A stretch of DNA of 64,000 nt from Ambrosia x helenae. Lineage: Eukaryota > Streptophyta > Magnoliopsida > Asterales > Asteraceae. A program made the position numbers and the translations under genes. The notes under the pieces were generated by a model that was given only the letters and a program-made list of their open reading frames with translations, was not told the origin of the DNA and did no database searches. Shown here piece after piece: positions 57,001 to 64,000 of this stretch. The stretch lies in assembly GCA_030844895.1 (NCBI GenBank), contig CM061223.1, forward strand, positions 15,077,994 to 15,141,993, written 5' to 3'. Each line of letters starts with the position of its first letter. Positions within the stretch are counted from its first letter, which is position 1.

Positions 57001-57380
57001 GCATAGACATTGCCACATCTTTTGGCAATCAGCAAAGTATGATCTTCAATGATCTTCTCTATCAACTTCTGGCCTTCTGGTGAGATGATCTTGCATGCTG
57101 TCTTTGTGAAAAAGGAAGAATATCCTTTATCACACATTTGTGACACACTCAACAAGTTGTATTCAAGGTTTTCCACCAGATTGACCTTGTCAAACTGTAT
57201 TTTACCAGAGGAGACATTGCCATGTCCTAGCACATATCCCTTAGCATTGTTCCCAAAGGATACAGATCCTTCTCTTTGGCTGATAAAGTTGTTTATCAGG
57301 TATCTGCATCCAGTCATGTGCATAGAGCCTCCACTATCAACATACCATATGCTGTTTAAGCCCCTGGAAACTCTCTGCAC
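54072..57380 (-). CDS. Element F pol: protease, integrase, RT, RNase H (1102 aa)
   Basis: Copia domain order. The protease end has IWYVDSGGSMHMTG (usual form DSGCS, so a Cys is replaced). GAG-pre-integrase zinc region: LWHRRLGHVNF and HCVSCLKGK. Integrase core: LHMDLFGPVKI, then IIDDYSRFTWVFF, TIRSDNGTEF and EQNGVVERKNRTL. RT: RLEAIRLFLAYA, QMDVKSAFLYG, ALYGLKQAPRAWY and the catalytic QIYVDDIIFGST. RNase H: AFSDSDYAGC, STAEAEYIAAASC and HIEIRYHFIRDC. It ends ADIFTKPLDTSTFQKLVSML. Residues of all active sites are present. The N-terminal frame differs from that of the upstream ORF, so a frameshift near 57385 separates it from gag. Confidence 0.92.
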   Translation of the reverse strand: MQRVSRGLNSIWYVDSGGSMHMTGCRYLINNFISQREGSVSFGNNAKGYVLGHGNVSSGKIQFDKVNLVENLEYNLLSVSQMCDKGYSSFFTKTACKIISPEGQKLIEKIIEDHTLLIAKRCGNVYAVDIEKDKVLNNTACFFSRASTSETDLWHRRLGHVNFKTINKVTKMGLVRGLPLKVYQCQEHCVSCLKGKQHKSSYKSIEESKTTACLQLLHMDLFGPVKIMSLGKKKYCLVIIDDYSRFTWVFFLFSKDEAAEIIKFFILQVEKQYSLSVKTIRSDNGTEFRNKTLDEFCLSKGIIRQYSVPRTPEQNGVVERKNRTLIEGARTMLADSGLPLYFWAEAVNTSCYVQNRVLVVKRHSKTAYEVLHGMKPLISFFRAFGCQCFILNIKESISKFAAKVDSGYFLGYSSTRKAYKVFNSHTRIVEETLNVKFNESKHTLIPAHPAELFDLDNFHFGPEKTVTSSKPTYYGDQRFEDEDPTPWTPQTVIKSTSTPSEVSQTSDPTNTEGQTQTSASAPATTEEAKTAEPDIIDLSSLFEEQEPPTPVSGLQQLIEHRDHPLDQVMGDIASGVLTRNQLSNFCLFSAFISQLEPKKYQEALKDNNWVQAMQDELLQFNKQQVWEICPLPPNKQPIGTRWVFRNKQDEAGMIIKNKARLVVQGYSQEEGIDYDETFAPVARLEAIRLFLAYAISNKIKVYQMDVKSAFLYGKIKEEVYVCQPPGFEDPSHPEWVYRLDKALYGLKQAPRAWYDTLSTFLLKNNFTRGAIDKTLFIKHVGNHVLLVQIYVDDIIFGSTNTKLCDDFKKLMQSKFEMSTMGELQYFLGLQIKQQTNGTFIHQSKYVKELLNKFSLNDCKSCSTPMTPITQVEPDDQGKQVDQTMYRCMIGSLLYLTASRPDIMFSTCVCARYQSAPRESHLIAVKRIFRYLKGTPTLGIWYPASSNTKLSAFSDSDYAGCKMTRKSTSGGCQFLGNCLVSWQSKKQTSVATSTAEAEYIAAASCTSQIQWLQYQLLDYGIKETKTPLFVDSKSAISIIQNPVQFSKTKHIEIRYHFIRDCYEKGKIEVKHVATANQIADIFTKPLDTSTFQKLVSMLGMLNL

Positions 57381-57391
57381 ATAAAAGCAAA

Positions 57392-58060
57392 TTAGTTAGA
57401 TCTAGGAACCCAAGCCTGTTTGGCTTTGGGTTTGCTCTTGAGAACAGTTACAGTTTGTTCTTGACCAGGTTGAGAAATCCATGTCTTTTTGGCAATGGAT
57501 TTTTCATTAAGAACCATGGTGGTATCTTTTTCAGGACCACCATCAACCTTGGTCATCAGTAGTTGTACCATGTTCATTAGATTTTGTATCTCAGCAGTTT
57601 GTGAAACTGCTGATGATTCTGGTCTAACTACTGACAAAGAATTTTGAGAAAAAGATTTTGGTTGAGATCTTATCTTTTTCTGAGAAAAGGTGTTTTCAGG
57701 TTGTTGTTTCTTGGGTTTAAAGATTCTTTCATAATCATTTCTGATTTGATTTCCCACAACCTGTTGTTTAATTTTTTGATTGAACTGAATTCCTTTTCTG
57801 TATCTACAAAATTCAGTTTTGTGGTTGAACAGATCACAAATTTCACACTCTTTTGCCTTTTGTTTTTGATCTAAAGGCAAATTTCTGACATTAGTGTAAA
57901 GATTTTGCTCATCAGTAGTTTTCAAGGTCTCAACTCCTGATGTAGATGAAACTACTGATGGCTCATTGTCAGATTTTGTTAATACTTCTGAAGTACTTTC
58001 TTTAAAAATGCCAGGATTTCTGTTTAGAAAGTTTTCATGGAAAGATGTGCAGTCTTTCAC
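57392..58060 (-). pseudogene. Element F gag-pol linker ORF (222 aa)
   Basis: Between gag and pol, in a third frame. It contains KAKECEICDLFNHKTEFCRY, a CxxC...HxxxxC zinc-binding-like pattern, and Ser/Lys-rich linker ending QAWVPRSN, the stretch that precedes protease in SIRE-type elements. It overlaps the gag ORF by four bases. The three frames imply either two frameshift mutations or programmed shifts; I favour mutation. Several copies of the ACTACTGATG word here are read in different frames. Confidence 0.65.
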
Positions 58061-59805
58061 TTCAGAAGTTTCATTTGAAACAATTCTTTTGTTTTAGCAC
58101 ACAGTTTTCTTTCTAAATCACATTTTATCTGTGTGTATTTTCTTTCTAAATCATTGGCTTTACCTTGTAAGTGCACATTTGTCTCTCTTATGAGAGCAAA
58201 AGTTTCTTTGCAAGAATTTGAGCAAAGTTTTGTCAAAGATTCTTTTGATACCTGTGACAATGCAGATTTTGAAGTACAGCCTTCAAATGCCATTAAGGCA
58301 AAGTTCTTTCTGCCATTGTCTAGTTCTCCCCAGTTGATGTCAAACACTTTGTTGTCTGCATCAGGATTGCACTCTGTGGTGTCAAAAGGGAGACTGCTCC
58401 AGTCAACATACCCTGAGGTGAAAAGACTTTGTTGAGAGGGTTGTTGAGGCTGTGGAGGATGTTGAGCAGCTGGAAAGGGAGGGATTGATTGTTGGCTCTG
58501 CATCTGTTGAGCAGGCACTTGAACATATTGTACTTGTGGCATGTATTGCTGTTGAGGAGCTTGTGCCTGTACAAAATGAGCACTCCCTTGAGTTCCATTA
58601 TTCCTATTATAGTTGGGGTTATAGTTATTTCTAGATTGTGATTGGTTAAAGCTAGAGCTTCTACACTCTCTAGCAAAGTGTCCCAACTTCTGACACTTGT
58701 GACATCTTAATTTAGATTTGTCAAAACCAATTTTTGTATTACTGGTCAATCCTGGAAATTTCCTTCCTGACCTTTTATAAAACTTGTTAGTTTTAATGCT
58801 TAGCATGGCCAGTTGGTGTAATATGTCCATTTCTTCTAAGTCATCACTGCTAAAGTTTTTCAAATCATCCATGATAAAACATAGATTATCAGCAGTTTGA
58901 CTTTGGTCATTATTGTCATAACCTGGGAAAGATCTTTCTGATGAGATCCCAGTGGTTATGTCAATATTGTCATAAGATCCATAGGAACAAGTTGGTGAAT
59001 CTTGTCCCAAAAGTGCTGTACTACCTGGTAGGTAGTCATCAGCAGTTTTACCAAATGATTGTAATTTCTTCTTTTGATCAATTTCTCTCTCAAAAGTAAG
59101 TAATCTCCCATGGAGTTTTGTAAGAGTGAGGGAGCTAAAATCTGGTGAGGATCTTAAAACAATGGAGTATGTTTCCCATTTGTCAGGTAAAGACCTTAAA
59201 AATCTATGTAGCATAGACACTGTTGTATAGGTCTGACCATTTAACTTTAGCTCAGATATTAATGAGGAGAATCTTTCAAATTGTTGAGTTAAAGTTTCCC
59301 CATTAATATGAGCAAATGTTTCATATTGTTGAGCTAAAATCTCTCTGGTGTTGGCAATCACCTCTTCAGTTCCTCCAAACTGTTCTTTAAGACAATCCCA
59401 GAGTTCTTTGGCACTTTCACAATGTAAAAGGCCAGAGTATATCTCATTTGGGAGAGCCATTGCCAACATAGAGAATGCTTTTGCATCTAGCTCAAGTTTT
59501 AGGAAATCATCATCTGTATATTCTTTAGGGTCCTTAGGGACCTTAACATTAGTTTCAAGATTAACATTTACTGGTTTGTGAGGACCATATATCACAGATC
59601 TCCAACAACCTGTGTTGGTTTGTGACAAGGTATGTGCCATTCTCTTTTGCCATATGTTGTATTCATTTCTAACAAGCATGGCAGGTTTAGTGGCAGAACC
59701 AGTATTATGTGGATCCATTTTAAAGAGTATAGATTTGTCAGATGACTCTTTTAAGTGATGGAAGTTGATAAAAAGTGAACTTTTGATCTTTTTATTGAGT
59801 ATCAA
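58057..59805 (-). CDS. Element F gag (582 aa)
   Basis: The ORF opens at 59805; the second ATG at 59718 (MDPHNTGSATKP) is the likelier start by family. The N-terminal copia gag domain (UBN2 type) has YNIWQKRMAHTLSQ, ALPNEIYSGLLHCESAKELW, LKEQFGGTEEV and ETLTQQFERFSSLI. A CCHC knuckle CHKCQKLGHFAREC is near residues 368-381, followed by Asn-rich and Gln/Pro-rich stretches, and it ends in a Lys/Glu-rich helical segment. It forms the particle that packages the RNA. No internal stop. Confidence 0.9.
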   Translation of the reverse strand: MILNKKIKSSLFINFHHLKESSDKSILFKMDPHNTGSATKPAMLVRNEYNIWQKRMAHTLSQTNTGCWRSVIYGPHKPVNVNLETNVKVPKDPKEYTDDDFLKLELDAKAFSMLAMALPNEIYSGLLHCESAKELWDCLKEQFGGTEEVIANTREILAQQYETFAHINGETLTQQFERFSSLISELKLNGQTYTTVSMLHRFLRSLPDKWETYSIVLRSSPDFSSLTLTKLHGRLLTFEREIDQKKKLQSFGKTADDYLPGSTALLGQDSPTCSYGSYDNIDITTGISSERSFPGYDNNDQSQTADNLCFIMDDLKNFSSDDLEEMDILHQLAMLSIKTNKFYKRSGRKFPGLTSNTKIGFDKSKLRCHKCQKLGHFARECRSSSFNQSQSRNNYNPNYNRNNGTQGSAHFVQAQAPQQQYMPQVQYVQVPAQQMQSQQSIPPFPAAQHPPQPQQPSQQSLFTSGYVDWSSLPFDTTECNPDADNKVFDINWGELDNGRKNFALMAFEGCTSKSALSQVSKESLTKLCSNSCKETFALIRETNVHLQGKANDLERKYTQIKCDLERKLCAKTKELFQMKLLK

Positions 59806-59857
59806 TAAGAGCTTTGTGTCTGATTCTCAATTTGTTAGATTGATATGTGATCAGATA

Positions 59858-59878
59858 AACCAATGCTCTGATACCAAT
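59858..59878 (-). other. Primer-binding site, element F
   Basis: GCTCTGATACCA at 59865-59876, reverse complement of the initiator tRNA-Met site, two bases inside the 5' LTR edge. Confidence 0.9.
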
Positions 59879-60592
59879 TGTTGGGATCAGTTTTGCTCTT
59901 TTTGCTAAGTAAGAACTTGCTATCTTGACACTTAAGTGTTTAGCAAGCCCTTGTAAATCAAATTATAAGCACAGCGGAATGTATAAGTTAAAGCAACACT
60001 TTTTATACTAAGGAAGAGTTATTACTCCCCCTTGATGATTGAAACTAATAAATGACAAGTATTTATTATGAATCCAAGCAGTAAATGAGAATTAGATACT
60101 TAGACAGATTCACAATAAATACAGAAATGGAATAGAACAGTGAAAGTGTTTGAAGGATTTTTCTATTAAAAATCAATGTCTAAAATAGAAGGTTGAAGCC
60201 TCCTATTTATAGACGTTTACATACATGTATCTTGCCAAAAAGCAAGTACAGAAACAACAGAAACAAGTTGCAACATTGAAACTAACAAATACAGCTAAAA
60301 GTAATAATAAACAATAAACTACTGATGCAAAAAGGCGGTGGAAAATATCTGATGCTAAGTGCTGATGAATGACAAACTACTGATGAGTAGTTTGTCTTCA
60401 GTACTTCTGAAGTGAACTTGTCTGGTTTGGACTTCAGAACTTCTGATGAAGTTTCTTCTTCAGCACTTCTCTTATCTTCTCTTCAGCAGTTCTTTGTTTT
60501 CTTTTCAGTACTTCTATACTTAGCCAAAATGACAGAAGTGAATTAGACTAAGGTTTCCAAAAGTGGTTTCACCAATCCTCTTTGTCCTAACA
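59879..60592 (-). repeat. Element F 5' LTR (714 bp)
   Basis: Near-identical to 49283-50005. Minus-strand TATA box CTATAAATAGGAGG (core at 60204-60211). Confidence 0.93.
60204..60211 (-). promoter_or_regulatory. TATA box of LTR F
   Basis: TATAAATA on the minus strand in a CTATAAATAGG context, about 325 bp upstream of the internal region. Confidence 0.65.
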
Positions 60593-60865
60593 CTCCCCCT
60601 TCCTCTCCCCTGTCCACATCAGCGCCACGTCATTTCCTATTCCCTTCCCCCATTTGAGGGAAATGGTTCCCCGTTCCCTTTCCCTTTTTTTTTTTAATTG
60701 TTTTCTTCTTTTATCATCAGTAGTCACTTTTTGCTTAGGGATGAGGGGGACTTTCCCCCGTTAGAACCGAAATGAGACCTGGGGGGGGGGGGAGTATTCC
60801 CGACGGGGAAGTGCCATCATGGCACCCACCGATCCCTTCCCCGTCTTCAACACCCCAAGGTCTTA

Positions 60866-61680
60866 GAAATTGATATGCGATGACATTGAAAACGTGTACT
60901 TGGCAGTTAAGAAACAATATACCAAAAAATGAATCAAGTTATAGACGTATAACATGGAAGCACAAAAAGAGAGCAATAATCAATATACACAAGATAACCA
61001 AGGATGTCCCACCATAATGCCAGAGTTAGTTGCATCACATGACCTTTGAATTTGGCATGTTTATTTTGAAGCAGTCGAATCAAACAATGACATCAATGTC
61101 ATAAATTAATTACCGTTATCCAATGACATGTTAGATGGTTATGCACCGCCATGTAATTTACAATGAACGACACAAGATACCACAAAGATTACTATCTTGC
61201 AGATGGAATTTATCATGGATGAGCAACGATTGTAAGATCGTATCCACAAATCACCAAGATGAAAGAATTCAAAACACGTCACGAATGAATGAGAAATGAT
61301 GTCGAGAAGGTGTTTTGTGTCCTCCAAGCTTGATGGCACATTATACAAGGGTTAACAAGGTTGTATAACACAAAAATAATATCCAATATAATGTATGCAT
61401 GCATGCAATATATTGCACAACATGATTGTACAAAATGAAGGATGCACTATAAACGGGTGGTCCGATGATGAGGATGAAGTAGAACCACCAATCCAGAGGT
61501 CAATGGTTGTGGATGTTTGTTGACTTGTAGTTGTGGGTGCCGTTCTTAGTAAGTGAATGGAGAATTTATTAGGGCTAATTATTTGATCATCTTCCTCTTG
61601 TAGAACCATCTACATCATCTTAAAGTTGTAGAACCATCTACTTCCTCTAAAACCTGAATTCCATATCTATATTATCTATA
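60866..61680. other. Unassigned stretch
   Basis: Two short minus-strand ORFs (61139-61348 and 61352-61609) show no known motif, and I do not call them genes. Confidence 0.4.
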
Positions 61681-61710
61681 TCTATACTACTATATAATGG
61701 GTGCTTATGG
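61681..61710 (+). mobile_element. Possible Helitron 5' end
   Basis: TCTATACTACTATATAATG after a host A resembles the Helitron 5' end at 7612 (TCTATACAACTAATATATG). No CTAG terminus with hairpin was found before the window ends, so the element would run past 64000 or the match is chance. Confidence 0.35.
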
Positions 61711-62082
61711 ATAAGAAGGTAAATTTACATCTTTTTTAAGATGGCATATCAAGAGTCTAAGTATAAATCTATAATTTTTGTTCAATTTCTTCCTTTTATG
61801 CCCTATTGTACAACATTTAATACCAATTGTATATGTATCTAATACATACTTTATATCCATCTCAAGATGTAACTCACCCTCATAAAACACAATAAATCAT
61901 ATAAATCTTAATTGAATGCTTAATATTAAGACCTTTGAGTGTCCATGAAGTATATATCTATCCTCACCTTCTCATGTTTCAAAAATTACATGCTTCCTAT
62001 TCTTCTCATCTCCAACCATAGAGAAATAGAATATGCTTCTCATTTATCTGTGAAAAAGGGACGACCAAGCATGTGGACATAG

Positions 62083-62415
62083 GTTAGTGCCTCTTACTAG
62101 CAGGCTTTAATGGATGCGCGCAAGCATATCGAGCGTGAAATGGAACGATTTATGATTTGTGAAAAGGAGACAAAGACGAAAGCTTTATGCCTGGTTCATC
62201 AGCCTAAAATGGTATGTATTGCATTATTTTTTCCCAATAAAATATTGAACTTTGGCATACGCTTTTACTTTGTATTGGCTCAGTAACTTCATTTGATAAA
62301 TTGTAAAATATTTGAGATTTAAATTAATTATCGTGAAGTTTCTTTGTTGATGATCTTTTGTAGGACCCAAAGGAGATAGCCAAGTCAGGGACTAGAGATG
62401 GTTGAACAATATGGT
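62083..62415 (+). pseudogene. Fragment of CCR4-NOT subunit 3 (NOT3/CNOT3)
   Basis: Exon-like 62083-62211 reads VSASY, a TAG stop (62098-62100), then QALMDARKHIEREMERFMIC and EKETKTKA, matching the conserved N-terminal NOT3 region. A segment after KTKA is shortened, giving CLVHQPKM. A GT-AG intron follows at 62212-62363. The next exon reads DPKEIAKSGTRD, then a one-base loss shifts the frame ahead of an L-N-N-like continuation. In the CCR4-NOT deadenylase complex NOT3 is a scaffold; this piece is a dead fragment. The kept intron means it was copied as DNA, not from mRNA. The resemblance is from memory of the family. Confidence 0.75.
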
Positions 62416-63424
62416 ATGACGTTATTTATCCAATCTAATGGCTTGCTCTTTTTTTTTGCTCGAGTTTCGGTCTTTTATTATTGTTAAGTAAAAATTTATA
62501 TGTAGGAAATTAAAACAATGAGAGATTTAAAGAGAATGTGTTTTGAAACAGACGCATCAACTTAATTGATACAGTACATTCGTGTTGTATATAATGTTAT
62601 CTTTGCCCTAAGACTCGCTAATCTTATAATGTAGTTTTTGGGGTTTTATATCTTTTTTATTGATACTAGATATTTGATTTAATTATCTTATTACACCATT
62701 GTAATTTTGTATTGTGTACAAATATTTAAGCATAATTTACAATACACTTAAAGCCAATTTAGAGGGATTAAAGTTGGACATTCATCAAACTTTTAATACA
62801 CTTTAAGGCCATCTTAGTCAATTCAATTCATACTAACCTTTCATCTTCCTTGGTGGTTCATCATAATGAATACAATATTAACTACACAAATGGTGATTAG
62901 TTCACATTCCAATCATCATTCGCGTAACATTGTTATAAAGAACAAATTCACTTTAACCAAAAATTTAATTCGGAAATTCGAAATCGTCTCTTCGAGTTCC
63001 ATAACTCCATCTTCTTGAAACTATAAGTTCTTCCATACCCATCACACCCAGATGTTCGCATCTTGCTGGTTCTTCTCTTCGATTGACAATCTGTTGATGC
63101 TGCTAAGGTTGGATTTCTATTTTATTGTTTTTATAGTTATATGTTCTTGATTTTTCTTGTTGTGTTTCTTTGCTTCTATAATACAAATTCAGTGCTATTT
63201 TTCAGGTGAGTGGTCTAAAGAATTCGTCTGGACCGAGTAAGAGGAGTTCCAGTTGGAAGCAAGTTTTATTGTTGTTGTAGAAAAAAAAATCTAAATTTGT
63301 AGCAAACACATGAATTGATATGTTTTTTTTGCTGTTAATTATTCTTTTTGTTGGTTATTGATCTATGCTATGTCTGGTTAAGACTATAAAAATGTTTAAA
63401 TCTTCAATCATGAGAATTGGTTCG
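62416..63424. other. Unassigned AT-rich stretch
   Basis: No ORF with a domain. Positions 63000-63260 have a 5'-UTR-like, pyrimidine-rich look with an acceptor-like TTTTTCAG/GTGAG near 63205. Confidence 0.35.
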
Positions 63425-63765
63425 CCCATTTAGTTGTGTTGTATAACTACAACTAACAAATTTGATTAATGATTTATTAACATATTTCCTGTTTTGTTTT
63501 GTTTTGTTTTGATTTGTAACATCAATCTTTTACTCTTAACTTAGACTAGAAATTGAGCTTTTAATTGGTTATTCATGCATGTTATGTTTTTTAAAATAAC
63601 TATATCAAAGGTTACAATCATTTAGGTATGTTGTATAATTAGATTCTACAACTTTAATTAATGATTTTTGAACTCATTTCCTGTATTGATTAATAACATG
63701 AATTTTAAATTGAGCTTTTAATATGTTATTCATCTATGTTATGTTTTTTTTTTAAATAAGAATTG
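63425..63765 (+). repeat. Tandem duplication of about 190 bp
   Basis: The segment with GTTGTATAA...CTACAAC, TTAATGATTT, CATTTCCTGT, TTGAGCTTTTAAT and TTATTCATNNATGTTATG occurs twice in the same order, once from about 63430 and again from about 63625. Confidence 0.6.
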
Positions 63766-63881
63766 AAACATAGGGAAATTCATTCTCATTTAGAAGTGAG
63801 AATTTGATTAGAAGCATGGTTAGTTTGCTACATGGTTCTAAGTGTTTTGCACACACACCGGATCCTCGTCGCAACGACAGC

Positions 63882-64000
63882 CAGGGACGACCCTTAAAAT
63901 GGAAGGGGTTGGACACAATATTGCGTATAAAAATTTAGGCCGATGACACGTAAACTTACACTATTGAGCAAAGAAAATGAGAGTGGGGCGGGGCACCCTC
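63882..64000 (+). mobile_element. Possible left end of a hAT element
   Basis: CAGGGACGACCCTTAAAATGGAAGGGG resembles hAT-type ends such as that at 5108. The other end and the duplication would lie outside the window. Confidence 0.3.

Larger units (their letters stand above)
49283..60592 (-). mobile_element. Element F: SIRE-type Ty1/copia retrotransposon with extra 3' ORF
   Basis: LTRs 59879-60592 (5') and 49283-50005 (3'), flanked by CTCCC duplications (49278-49282 and 60593-60597). Minus-strand order is gag, protease, integrase, RT, RNase H, spacer, extra ORF, as in the SIRE/Maximus lineage. LTRs differ by about four substitutions and one 9-bp indel, so it is young. Frame breaks between gag and pol parts and a TAG in the extra ORF raise doubt about autonomy. 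Confidence 0.92.
49257..60862. mobile_element. MITE G2 (Harbinger type), split by element F
   Basis: Left end GGCTATGGGTTGTGG at 49257 and right end GACCTTGGGGTGTTG (reverse complement) at 60862, flanked by TTA (49254-49256 and 60863-60865). Only 49257-49282 and 60598-60862 belong to the MITE; the rest is copia element F. Shares CGACGGGGAAGTGCCA-type core sequence with G1. Confidence 0.65.

Noticed and set aside
61139..61609. Two minus-strand ORFs of 69 and 85 codons
   Set aside because: No recognisable motif or splice context; chance ORFs cannot be excluded.

Overview
This window is plant nuclear DNA made almost entirely of transposable elements. Nothing in it reads as an intact host gene. 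The lineages present (chromodomain Ty3/gypsy of Tekay type, SIRE-type Ty1/copia with an extra 3' ORF, L1-like LINE, Helitrons, hAT and PIF/Harbinger elements) and a fragment resembling plant NOT3 indicate a eudicot. Asteraceae is my best guess, because from memory the copia 3' ORF resembles proteins common in that family; that is inference.

Layout. 1-3721: gypsy-type element A, with an LTR (708-1945) that has a polypurine tract on its left and a primer-binding site on its right, a gag remnant, and a truncated second LTR. 3722-4018: 3' end of a Helitron with the helicase C-terminus. 5108-6890: hAT element (8-bp target duplication) containing a PIF/Harbinger element (5371-6499, TAA duplication) with a broken ORF1. 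6972-7272: SINE-like insertion. 7612-12253: second Helitron of the same family. An inverted duplicate of the hAT target locus lies at 12610-13303.

13440-44909 is a five-level nest. An L1-like LINE is split by LTR element D (minus strand, 14273-44748, duplication GAATT). The 3' LTR of D is split by a solo-LTR-like element E. E is split by gypsy element B (17920-36191, duplication GAATG). The left LTR of B is split by element C (18321-25944, duplication ATTAG). By-eye LTR divergence falls from D (about 1.4%) through B (about 0.6%) to C (about 0.1%), as nesting requires. Only B encodes gag-protease-RT-RNase H-integrase-chromodomain, in one frame with a gag intron and two in-frame TAG codons. C and D carry little or no coding sequence.

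44910-48971 is mostly unassigned AT-rich DNA. 48975-60862 holds two related Harbinger-type MITEs; the second is split by SIRE-type copia element F (49283-60592, minus strand, duplication CTCCC) with gag, pol and a long extra 3' ORF. 61681-64000 has a possible Helitron 5' end, a fragment resembling CCR4-NOT subunit 3 with its intron, and AT-rich DNA.

The signals that go beyond routine TE annotation are: (1) a matching 5' splice site, branch site and 3' splice site inside the LTRs of A, B, C and D; (2) an array of 33-nt hairpins with compensatory stem changes in the leaders of C and D; (3) a short word (ACTNCTGATG and its complement) repeated throughout element F in several reading frames. All counts and alignments were made by eye.
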